Shown here: positions 12,160 to 22,622 of the stretch, piece after piece
Position numbering within the stretch: position 1 is the stretch's first letter
Layout of the letters: the number at the start of each line of letters is the position of its first letter
From: Pyrenopolyporus hunteri
Taxonomy: Eukaryota; Ascomycota; Sordariomycetes; Xylariales; Hypoxylaceae
DNA: 64,000 nt
Assembly: GCA_902806595.1 (NCBI GenBank)
Contig: CADCXC010000012.1
Coordinates: forward strand, 1,116,001-1,180,000
Direction of reading: 5' to 3'
Notes under the pieces: generated by a model
What the model was told of the DNA's origin: nothing
What the model saw: the letters and a program-made list of their open reading frames with translations, nothing else
Database searches by the model: none
Translations under genes and position numbers: made by a program

Positions 12160-12232
12160 CTGTACCTAGGTACCTACACAGGTAGGCAGGTACATGTAGC
12201 TACCTACGTGTAGGTATGTATCTCGCGGACCC
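12160..12232. repeat. GGTA/TACC palindromic repeat cluster
   Basis: Contains CCTAGGTACCTACACAGGTA and several further AGGTA and TACCTA units. Confidence 0.8.
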
Positions 12233-12797
12233 ATATGTACATGTACGCTAAATCATCATGGAAACACGAGGTGGGTTACATAATAGTTGAGGTCTCCACT
12301 TTTACCTATGCCTAAGACACCGTGCGTGGGGTCTCGAACCCCCAAATCCTCCCCCCTCCCCCTTTTAACGTCGATAGTATGCCACGATGGTTTCTGTAGC
12401 TAATTTGGAACTTGAAGCTTGGCATGCAGTCTCTACTTTAAACGCATCGTGCTAAACTTAATACCAAGGCACCTGCTTGAGGTATGCAAGGCATCTACTA
12501 TCACCTGGAGACTTCGATACGGGCGAGTAAATCTCCTCCAGACGATATCCCGATATCATTCAACATATCCTTCATAATGTAATAGAAAGAGCCTCTCCAG
12601 AAACGCTATCCGGGCGGGTTGGTGGTATCCCTCTACTCCTTGTCATCGATATCTTCAGGTCCAAGACATACACCGTACTTACCTATACGCCATTATCTAG
12701 GTTGATCATAGATGCCGATGCCAGACTCCCCAGGCACGCGCAGATTTACACGACCTAACGCCACCTATTTTGGGCGGTGCTGTTTGGGATATGGCTA

Positions 12798-12832
12798 CCA
12801 CCTATCTAGGTACCTACCTACCTAGGTATGCA
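12798..12832. repeat. GGTA/TACC palindromic repeat cluster
   Basis: ACCTATCTAGGTACCTACCT followed by ACCTAGGTA, a nearly perfect palindromic arrangement. Confidence 0.8.
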
Positions 12833-13361
12833 CCCGATAGGACCATAACGCAAATGCTGCACGATCTATCAAGATCCATCGTACCTTATCTACTACCTAC
12901 CAAGCAGCTGAGACACTCACCTTGTTAAGCGTCCTAACCCAAGACATACATATATGCTGGGCTGTTGCTGTAGTAGGTATTGTGAGGTTAGGTAGTTCCA
13001 GCTGACGGGTCATCTTATCGACAACCAATGAGAAGCTCTCTCATCGGTATCATGTGCTGTCTATCTCGCTGAGAACAATAGGTAAGGGTGCCTACCGATA
13101 GACTTGCCGCGTCCCATTTGGAGTGGGATAACGATCCCAGAAAAGATATCGTCGTTTCCAACCCGTTGTCGTATAATCCATACTTTTTATCGTATACTTT
13201 GTAATGAGCCTACTTACACTGTGACCTTCCTTACGGTTCCAACTAGATGCGTTTGCGGTCCCAACCTCTTCGTCGAATAGGAAATATTTGACCTTATGAC
13301 GGGATCACAACTCGACCCCAATTACGACAACCTATCCGTAACGGCGTCGAAGCTCAAGAAT

Positions 13362-14469
13362 TCATCCACATTTCTGTCTAGTCGTTGGGGAAGTCCATAC
13401 CTCGTCTTCTTTCAAGTGGCCACCAAGCTCATCCGCTGTTATGCTCTGGTCTCCTGTCGCGTTGAAAAACTCGGTCAAAAGAGAATCAACTGCCACATTA
13501 AATCTCAGGGGATACAAATGACCCTCGTCTTCCGCAAAACGCTTACATTCTTCCTCGTACTCTTCGTCGGCACTCACCGCGCCAACGACCCTAACGAACG
13601 GGACCGTTGCCCGGCCCTTAGCGCTAGAGCCTAAAATTGACTCTAGCGATCTCCGCGTAATATTGAGGCAGAATGGATGTCTTATGCCGCGGGGTAACGA
13701 GTTTTGGAGGCTCCCATATTTCCTATGAATGCATTAGCAATCCCTGCAGTATCTTTTGAATCCTCAACATAGGTAATCATAATACCTACCGCGCTATAGT
13801 ATCGACGTCTGCATCCTGTAAGCTGGGATCCTCGACCCACTCCAGAGTAAACCTGTCTTTGACGTCTTGCAAGCCATGATTATCTAACTGGCCCTCCCCG
13901 AAAGCATTATCCACACGTTCTACGAAACCTTGACGGAAACTCTCCCAAGTCGCGTCGTCCTCATACGCCGTACTACGTATTGCCACAAATCCCCATAGCC
14001 CGTCCGTATAATAACTTCTGACAAGTCGGACGAAGTCCGGTACTTTTCGTGTCGCGAATGTGTCCAATTCCGACTGGGTACGGGCCGTGAGTGCCGCCTC
14101 TTGTCTGTTTGCAAGTTCTTCGACGAACCGTTCAAATCCGTCCGATCCCATCTTTTGAATCATACCCTGGCGTATCTTATTAAACTCACCAGGCGGCAGA
14201 GAATTTAGGTCATCCATAGATGCGGTGAGTAGCCTTTCGCGATCCCATCCAGCGGGGTAGTAAGCGCTGTCACCGTAGCTCGGCCGGCGTCGCGTTGACA
14301 TATTGCGATACTGCTGGGAAGAGAAAGACCGTCTTACGACCTGGGCAGTAGGCTTGGGTATGATGACTGAGTTGGGATCTAGAAGCGCGACCTTCGACTT
14401 CAATTGTTTGAAAGATTGGGACATCGATAATCGGTTGGGGTTGGTGGAAGGGGTTATATGCACGGACAA
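13362..14469 (-). CDS. Hypothetical protein, two exons
   Basis: I do not recognise this protein. The best model has exon 1 at 13790-14469 and exon 2 at 13362-13623, joined across a 166-nt intron (GTAGGT donor, CTCTAG acceptor). The total is 942 nt, 313 residues, in frame. The junction DVDTIARAKGRATVPFVRVV reads smoothly, supporting the splice. The N-terminus is Ser/Arg-rich and basic (SFSSQQYRNMSTRRRPS). The middle is charged and probably helical, with FERFVEELANRQEAAL and DFVRLVRSYYTDGLWGF. No signal peptide or membrane segment is seen. The 3' end is uncertain: GTATGG at 13403-13408 (minus strand) could be the donor of a further intron that would change the last few residues. Its neighbour at 14741 is the tail-to-head chitinase gene; any link is speculative. 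Confidence 0.6.
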
Positions 14470-14740
14470 TGATACAGACGAGGAGAAAGTAGAACCATCA
14501 AGGGCGCCTTTAATAGAAAATGCGAAAATACTAGGTATTACGTATCCTTAATCTCTTTTGGCGTGTTAGACATAGCACGGCAAGCTTACGCGTAGGTATT
14601 AGACGTATAATTTGATAGTCTCCCCTAAGAACTGTATTTCCCAACGACGGATCCCGTTAAATCCATTACTTGGATAGGTATATCGTTTAATAAATATACG
14701 TTGCTTATTAGTATATCGTATTTATTCATATATCTCTTGA

Positions 14741-17700
14741 CTATGACCCAATCAGCTTCTGTGTGTTCAGTACGATGCTATTGGTAGCGTCATCCTTCAA
14801 GCTGTTCAGCGCCTCCACTGCTGCCGCACAAAACTCTTCGGTATGCCCGAATTTAGCTGTAACGGATATGTTAGCCAAATAAGAATAGGCCTGGTTTAGG
14901 TAAGTGCTTTCGTAATTTTCAATGGGGGCAAAGTAAAGAAGCATGACAAGGGAGTGCTGTATCTTGGTTGAGGTCTCACGTACCCGCATCTGATTGCCAG
15001 TATTCCAGGGCCTGATTTAGTAATTCGTTGAAGAGGATTTTTGTGTTGCTCGTAATTGTTGTTAGGTCGGCCTTGATAATCTCTTGGGTTGCTGCACTAT
15101 GTTAGGTCACGATCTACCAAGGTATATTAATTATGAGCATGCATGCGTACCTCCTTGTGCGTCGTATTGGATACCCCTGTCTGCGAGGACTTTTTGGAAG
15201 TTACCCCTATTCCCATATTCAGCGCCGAGAAAGGAGTTGGCTGGCGGACAACTTACATTAACCCATATATGGCTTCATAGGTAGTTCTGTACGATGTTTG
15301 TGGATCTCCAATATTCATATAGTCAAACGTTCTACTAGTCGTCAGCTTATATTCCCGATAGATATGATGCCGATATTCGTTTTGCGGTATATGTTAAGAT
15401 GGGGGAGCTCACGCAATCAGATTCGATAGCCCGGATATTTTACCAAGGGGTGTCAACTTTTTCCATGTATCCTCTGAGATGAAGTCGTTCCCTTTAAAAA
15501 CCAATGCCTTCATTCCGTTGACTGTCCTTGATAACACTTGCAGATTGTCAACGTTAACTGTATCCGCTGCTCCACGGTCGGCGGTGCGCCCAAGTACTCC
15601 CATAAAGGTATCGTGGATTGTCTGGCCGTACGGCCTAAACCTTTCGGGGAGATCGTTTATGTTGGGCCACTGTTGGTAGAATATCCCATTATCGCCGAAG
15701 ACACCGCCGACTTGTAAAGCGCCGGCTCTAATTTTAGAGCCAGATCGACTTAGCCCCTGTATGAGAAATGGTTAACCATGAACAATACGCGCCACGCAAA
15801 TCACTTAAAAAGACTCACTTCGCCCATGCGCGCTAGAAGATCTCGAAATTGCTGCTTCTCGAAGACGTGTTCGGCCACGATTTCTTGATCGGGAACGCCA
15901 GAGAACGGTGTCAATTGCAACGCACCACAAGCCAAAGGTTTGCCGACAACGTAAGCTGTCCTCCTGAAGTTCTTTATGAGGCTTTGCGCGCCTGGATACG
16001 TCTGTGGGCTAACCTTGCCAACTTCCTTTCCCGCGATGCACAGGGCCATGATACTCTTTTTATCAATAACGCCGCGCTTAACCAGATCATCTCGAACTCG
16101 GAGGTAAGTCTCGTTCGCAAACACATGGATGAAGTCTTCACTCTCTAGCCATCGCCTGACCTCGAAAGGCCCGTTAGGTAGACTGCAGTCGCTCGCAAAA
16201 ACAGATTCGCCCTCATCATAGATGCCACCAGCCGTGCTGGACTCGTCGGGGTCTGGTTCCGGGCTGCTGCCAGCGGGGTTCGCTCCCTCATCACAGACAA
16301 GAGAATCGCCGGGTGCTGCGATCTGATAGAAAGATTAAGTTTATGATCTAAAAGTAGCCGGAGACAACTTACACTCGGGGCGTTGGGATTATCACAACAG
16401 AAATAAGAATATCCACTTGAACAGCTCGAAGGATCCGTAGCAATCGGTACTTTTCCCTTGGGACATTCTCCCTGACACTTCTGCCCGAACACAGGGAGAA
16501 TTGCATTCGCCCAGCTTATCCAACTTCCGCTTCCCTGATACCACTTACATCCGGTATACGGTACTGGTATATTAATTAGCTATTATGTTGCCGTACAATC
16601 CGAATTTAACTCACCTGGACTAGAACAGCAAAACGACTTGTAGCCGCCGCGCCAGGAGCACGGCTGCTCACCGCCATTGCCGTAAACGCTAGTAGTGACC
16701 TTATTCGACTTATCCGAAGGGCAATCCGCCGAGTCCCACGAAAATGGGAAGCCCAATAGAGCACTCGCAGCGCATATAGGAGCAGAACCTGACCAAGTAC
16801 ACTTATTATTGTCGCTGTCGGAATTTGTCTTCTTACAGCAGAAGTTTTTGTGGCCGGTCCAGCAGCCGTCGGTCTTACTCGTGACCCTCACCTCGTCATT
16901 GTGACAATCTGCGCCCCCGGTAAGTCCACAGAAATGCGGTCCTCCTCTCCACGTGCAGGAAGCCGGGACATCGTCGCTTGGGCAGCAATAATACCGATTT
17001 TGGCCTTTTTCGCAGCCGTTGACTAAACCGGCATATCCGTTCTGCTTTCCACCCTCGTTCGTGACAGGGGTAAGACCTGACGGGCAAGCCGTACCGCATT
17101 CACCCCACACACATTGACCGACACCTTGCCCCGGTGCATTTGCCCGGAGCGCCTTAGATTGTATATTTCGTCCTGCCACCTTGTTTAGGGTCTGAATAGC
17201 CGTCCCTTCGCCGTCGTCGGTTGATGCGGCCCAGATCATGACGCCACCAAGGCACCTGCTATTAGCATAGTCCATCTTCATCCTAAGCGTTTCCTCATTA
17301 TCGTAGGAGACCCATTGGTCGTTGTCCCAGGTAACAATTGCTACTCCGGCCTTACTATCAATAGTCTCAGGTGCCCCGGCGGCAACTATATCTTGAATTT
17401 CCGAGTACGAGAGAGTTCCAGCGGAAGCTGTGCATTTTCCGGGTTTGCCACCAGCACTGAAGGGACAACCCGCGGCTTTACAGCCTGGGTCTGCAAGCGT
17501 GAAACTCCTACCATAGAAACCTATACCAAGATTCACATTCTTGGGGTTGATACCGTTGCGCCATAGGAGGTCAAGTCCTTGTTCAATTTCAGTTAGGTTC
17601 GTATGCGCTGCTACATTAGCACCAACGTACGGGTTGGTGCTATCCCAAGTTCCTACACATCGGTTAGCTTAAAAATAAAAGAAAATAAAAGAAAATAAAA

Positions 17701-18922
17701 TAAAACATATGCTCTTATCTACGACTTGAGATGTTACAGTACCGTGAATGTCATATGTCATCATCTGGAAGAAGTCTATAATAGGTTCAATGGACTTCAG
17801 ATCGAAGTGTTGAAGATACCAGTACGACGAGGGAAGCGTTATGGAGAGACCATAGTTATGACCACCTGATCCCAATGCCGAACGCAAATTCTTCAAGAAT
17901 GAGACGTAGTTGATGTAGTCTTCTTCTCTCCCTGAGCGCTCGGGGGCAACCGGGTATTCCCTAGGAAAGGCGACTTTAGAATGACGCGCCTTAATATTAA
18001 GAGATACGCAGACTTACCAGTCTATGTCTACTCCGTCGAAGCCGTAGGTAGACATGAAGTTTAATAAGGACGAGAAGAACTTTTGCTGCGCATCCGTGTC
18101 CGCTGCTAGCTGAGAAAAAGTTCGCGCCGTTGGTTGGTCAGGGTCATTCATACTCCAGCCTCCGATCGAAATCTAGCGCTTTGGTATTAGCAATGGGCAA
18201 CTAGGGCTATATGTACGAGATTTCATATCACAAACCCAAGTCTTCAAGCCTGGATTAAATGTTTTTAGTCCTGTAAGTCTGGGATAAAGAGCCTTGTCCG
18301 TATTCGACATTGGCGCTACCGCGAAGGTATTCGGGTCGACGAATGCAAAGGCAAAGAATAAGTGCGTGTAAGCTCCGGAAAGTAGATCCTCAGGGTTCAT
18401 CCCGCCGCAAGCCCTAGTATTAGACCAGCTCTCGTAATAGCCAATGACGCGTTGTGAAGCGGTACTGCCTCCGGAGCATGATGGACGATTGACGGTCTTC
18501 GTTCCGCAAAACTCGTCAGTAGTGCCACAGAATCCAAACTTGCTATCTCCTCGTTAGGAAACCTATACGACTTCTATAGTTATTCAACATCTACTTACCT
18601 GCAGCAAACATTCAGGGGGCATGTCTCGCGTGAGCTCCACTGTGGTCCCCAGCCAGGGTCGCAATCACTCTTAGAGTCGCAGCTGGACTGGCAATTTTCG
18701 GGAGCGCAGTAGTCAGGACCCAACCCACAGACATTGTTTTTACCACAGCATCCAATTTTACAGGGCTGCGTTGGTGAGCTTTTAAACGTTAGCTTTAATA
18801 ACTCCTATCTAAACTAGTGAAGGCGAGGTCTACCAGGAGAAGGGGTCGGATGGAGGTGCATCGACTGCTAACGCGTCTCTAACCAGAGAACTTAGCAAAG
18901 TGAAGAGTAAGAAGGCATACAT
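14741..18922 (-). CDS. GH18 chitinase, subgroup C (killer-toxin-like), with chitin-binding domain
   Basis: Large secreted endochitinase, 1127 residues. Exons are 18834-18922, 18599-18778, 18236-18542, 18018-18172, 17743-17960, 16615-17652, 16373-16563, 15819-16322, 15413-15756, 15257-15334, 15151-15206, 14984-15091 and 14741-14856; lengths sum in frame to 3384 nt. In order: signal peptide (MYAFLLFTLLSSLVRDALA); Cys-rich hevein-like CBM18 sequence, about residues 30-100 (CKIGCCGKNNVCGLGPDYC, CPLNVCCSKFGFCGTTDEFC); GH18 barrel with IGYYESW, WISIGGWSMND and catalytic DGVDIDWE at 238-245, Glu245 being the acid. The motif is split by intron 4 between Trp and Glu. MTYDIHGTWDSTNPYVG and GVMIWAASTDDGEG complete the barrel. 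A long Cys-rich tail and a 400-residue C-terminal region follow, as in Kluyveromyces toxin alpha-like fungal chitinases. It lies divergent from a LysM gene. Intron 10 (15207-15256) is ambiguous; see findings. Confidence 0.9.
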
Positions 18923-19990
18923 GTCTTAAGACAGGGGGCTATGAGCCTCTTAGGATAATTATGGCAAAGACTTTAGCATGCCAACTTAGACCTGTGAGAG
19001 TATATTGGTCGAGGAGGGGGCTCTAGAAGCATATATCTATACACAGTTTTCCAGCGTACAGCTGCTCCCTTATACTTACATGTTGCTTAAGTAGTAGTAT
19101 CATGCGAATATTAAACATATCCTCTAATCGAGGGTGTGAGTATTATATCTTATTGAATAGAATGCGAAGGCGATAAATGGACTGGTGACGTTTTAGTCCC
19201 TTCCGTGTCTAACATGTCTCCGCTGGGAATATGGGAATAAGAGGTTTGTAATGGCAGGTCAATAGAGATTGGACCTTGATACGACATAGATTTCTTGGCA
19301 CTATAATCTATTGATTTACGGACTAAGAAGCTGACGCCGTGTAGTGAGGCCGGTGAGAATATAGGTGAGTGCTAGACCATAAACGATACAGCTCTGCACC
19401 TATTGGAAACAACCTCGAATGTTTGGATAGCTTCTGGCTAACTCGAAAAGCTGCCTGTCCGAATGCTTCACACGTAAGCCGAGGGAGCCATTTAAATCCA
19501 CGTCGTTTAGAAGAGGTCTGAGCTGTTGTGCTGAGTCATTTCGCCGATACATCAGGATATCTTGAGGGTATTGTGACATATTTCAACATGTCACATGTAA
19601 GCTTGAGAACCTACGTAGTCTAAAAGGCCAGCCACTAAGATAGAGATATGCCAATATTTGTCATAGCCTACATATTCACTCTCTGTTTGTTTATACTCTT
19701 ATACTATACCACCACGCGATAGTCGGGTGTTGTCTGACCACCCGTTGGGACTATTTTTTCCTTTTTTTACCTCCTGGATCTTACCATTATTCTATATCAA
19801 CTCAATATCATCGACTTATGTATATCACAAAACCAGTATATGCAATAATGTAAGCTAAGGGGCTAAATTACTACAGGGTATAGTAACACTTCATATCCCA
19901 CGCGCAGCCCACAAGGTGGATTTGTTATCGTTTCTACTCTCTTCAAGTTGTGTTTCGAACTTAGAATTGTTCTATGTAAAACTAACCACT
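18923..19990. promoter_or_regulatory. Shared divergent intergenic region of chitinase and LysM genes
   Basis: The 1068 bp between the two start codons must carry both promoters. TATA-like and CT/TA-rich words occur near 19690-19720 and 19745-19770. No single operator can be identified by eye. The arrangement suggests coordinated expression, which is inference. Confidence 0.6.
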
Positions 19991-21959
19991 ATGTTATTGT
20001 TCATGCTTACCCTGCTTGCTAGTCAAGCTAAGGGACAGAGCTTTTTCTTCAATGCTACGGGAGGACTAGGCCCGGACGTTGCTCCTATTTCTGCAGCTTG
20101 CTACACCGCGCTAAATGCTTCAATTGCTTGCGACGAGAGTATCAAGACATACATGACTTCGAATTTCTACGGAGCCTTTGGCAATGCCACACTTCAAAAT
20201 ACATTCTGTGCTGATTCATGCGGCAGAGCACTTCTTGACTACAAAAGCAAAGTAGGTTCCGCTTGTGCGTCTGATCCACAGCCGTTTCCAGGCCTACCTG
20301 CAACCTTCTGGGCAAACTCGGCTATCTCGGTCCACACGCTGCTGTGTCTCAGAGATGCGCAATCCGACGATTATTGCACCGGTAGGTATTCCAGGCTCTG
20401 TCATACTTCATATATAAAGACACAAAAACTAAGTGCCCCCTCAGACTATCTTAACGGCACCTTCGCCGATATAGTTGACGAGAACCCTGCAGACGTACCC
20501 AAAGAAATACTCTGCGCAGATTGTGTCGAAAAGGTGTTCAAGCAGATTCAAAGCACGCCATATTCAAACTATGACCCGAATTTGGCGGACCAATATACGC
20601 AGATCCAGTCGATATGCGGCTGGTCAAATCCTACAACAGTCCCGGGAGTGGAAACGAACGTAACAACCCCAGGAGGGTTTGCAGAACCTTACATTCCACC
20701 TCCTTGCCTCAGCGGCGAGACCTATAAAGTAGTAAGTGGCGATAATTGCTTGGCAATCGCCCATCAGCTTGGCGTATCTAGCGGTAGCTTGATTACGCTC
20801 AACAGCCTTCTACCAGATTGCACGAATCTACTACTAGGACAGGCAAGTCAACGGCTTTCGAGTTTATGTCTTTGTCTTACGTCTAACGATATAATATAGG
20901 ATCTTTGTATCCCACCTAGGTGTACCACCTATACGGTGCAACCAGGGGATGCGTGCTCCGACATCGCGTCAAGTAAGGGCATCACCTTCCCGCAACTCGT
21001 GGGTTGGAATCCGACTATCAACAATTATTGCACCAACTTGATCGCCGGCCATGATATATGTGTAAGTCCACCAGGTGGGGCGATTGACGTAACAGCCATT
21101 CCCGGCGCGACAGTAACAAAGACAGCTGTCTATGCCTCTACTACCGTCGCACCACCGGGCCCTGTAGCTACTGGTACTACGAGGGATTGCGGAAAATGGT
21201 ACCAAGTACAACCAGTGAGTTTACATTACTAAAAGAAAAGCCCCTAGAAAATATTTGCCCTTCTTACTAAATCACTTTCAGGGTGATTTCTGTCAGCTTG
21301 TCGCGTTGAACTTCACAATTGACCTTGGCCTCTTCCTGGCCATCAACCCATCGCTGGATGAGAATTGTAGCAATTTGCTATCTGGGGTTACTTACTGCGT
21401 TCAACCGACAGCAAATTGGAACTCAACAGACGAGTCAACTACAGTGTCTCCGCCCGCGCCGACGCCGTCCGGGACTACCGATTCTTGTTACGAGTAAGTA
21501 ATACTACTTAATCTGAGAAATAAGACAAATGAATTGCATCTGAGGCGGTCGGTTCTAAAGTGTCGTTAACAATTCCTTAGGTACTACGTGGTGCAAGTAG
21601 GGGACTGGTGTGGTAGGATCACGGACGTATACGGAATCACATTTGCACAGCTACAATTTTGGAATCCGGACATCCTAGACGACTGTTCCAATCTACTAGC
21701 CGGCGACGCATATTGCGTACACGGCGCCACAGATCCACCGGGCTTCGCGCAGCGGACGCCAGCCGCCGCAATCCCTATAGCATCTGGTAGTGACGCCGCA
21801 TCAGGAGCTCGGCAAGTCGTACATGCTGCCCCGCCGTCGCAAACGCCCCAAGCAATCCAATGGATAGGAGGAGGCGTGCCACATGGTTGGCCAGGTCTAA
21901 GCTCACCAAGATTTGCTATGGGACAGGGAGCACTACCTGCCGCCGGATGGGGCATGTGA
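19991..21959 (+). CDS. Secreted LysM-domain protein with four LysM modules
   Basis: Predicted 564-residue secreted chitin-binding protein. Exons 19991-20381, 20445-20842, 20900-21214, 21282-21493 and 21581-21959 total 1695 nt, in frame. The ATG at 19991 gives signal peptide MLLFMLTLLASQAKG; an in-frame ATG at 19916 would add 25 residues and is less likely. A Cys-rich N-terminal region of about 240 residues precedes four LysM modules: YKVVSGDNCLAIAHQLGVSS, YTVQPGDACSDIASSKGITF, WYQVQPGDFCQLVALNFTI and YYVVQVGDWCGRITDVYGIT, each ending with an NxL/CxNL-type half. The C-terminus is Ala/Pro/Gly-rich. Intron 2 (20843-20899) is GC-AG, donor CAG|GCAAGT. LysM proteins of this layout sit beside subgroup-C chitinase genes in other fungi and may shield fungal chitin or bind oligomers; the exact role here is inferred. 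Confidence 0.88.
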
Positions 21960-22622
21960 GAGACTTCGACAAGGTTCACATGTTCAAGACCTCCTCTTAG
22001 TCTGAAGGGGGCTGGCTCGAAGTTCCATGATTCCCCTTTAGTCATACCTATTGCCTGACTGAGGCCTATTGAGGATTCAATCAGATACTATATTGTTTAC
22101 GAAGAAATGACTAGAACCTATAACTCTAATAAATTAAACTTGGTGCGCACTCATATACCATAGTTTATAGGTAGGTATCTAGGTACTCAGTAGCTCCAGA
22201 GATTGCTAATTCCAGATATCAGTCTCACAATACATACCTAGGTAGGTACCTCGGCAGTTACCAAGGGGCCTAGATCCAAGGCACCGTATTAGAAGTTAGG
22301 GACCCAGGAATTGTCTGCGTACTTCTCAACATCCCGCGACTCCGTCGTAAAGTGGGCCCCGGGGCCGATCTCGACGGACGGAGAATAAGCTCTCGGGGCC
22401 TAAAAGGGAAAGTGGGGTAACGCACCCTCCGTGGTACGCAAATGTATCGGGCATAACATCCTGAAGAGAGTAATTCCTCTAGGGTACTAGATCCGAGACT
22501 CTTAATACGAACGGCTTTAGCTATCAATGCCTTCACTTAATTCGTGGGCTTATAGCAATCTGATCCCAGTTTCGTACGTCGCACCGGTATCCATTCGGAG
22601 GCTCTAGAACGTCATTCAAGAA
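21960..22622. other. Convergent 3' flank of LysM and molybdenum-enzyme genes
   Basis: Carries the 3' flanks of both genes and a GGTA/TACC cluster at 22165-22258. No coding frame is supported. Confidence 0.65.
22165..22258. repeat. GGTA/TACC palindromic repeat cluster (two blocks)
   Basis: TAGGTAGGTATCTAGGTACT near 22169 and ACCTAGGTAGGTACCTCGG near 22236. Confidence 0.75.

Larger units (their letters stand above)
10832..13361. other. Long intergenic region (SIP5-like promoter and beyond)
   Basis: About 2.5 kb without a gene I can support. The left end is the SIP5-like upstream region and contains a degenerate GTATT-type pentamer array at 11095-11165. Further right are GGTA/TACC blocks at 12160-12232 and 12798-12832, a C-rich tract near 12350 and a G run near 12116. 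Open frames up to 108 codons look like chance frames. Confidence 0.65.

Noticed and set aside
12318..12350. Minus-strand GGGGGTTCGAGACCCC resembling a tRNA T-arm
   Set aside because: No matching acceptor 5' strand or D-arm is found in the expected distance.
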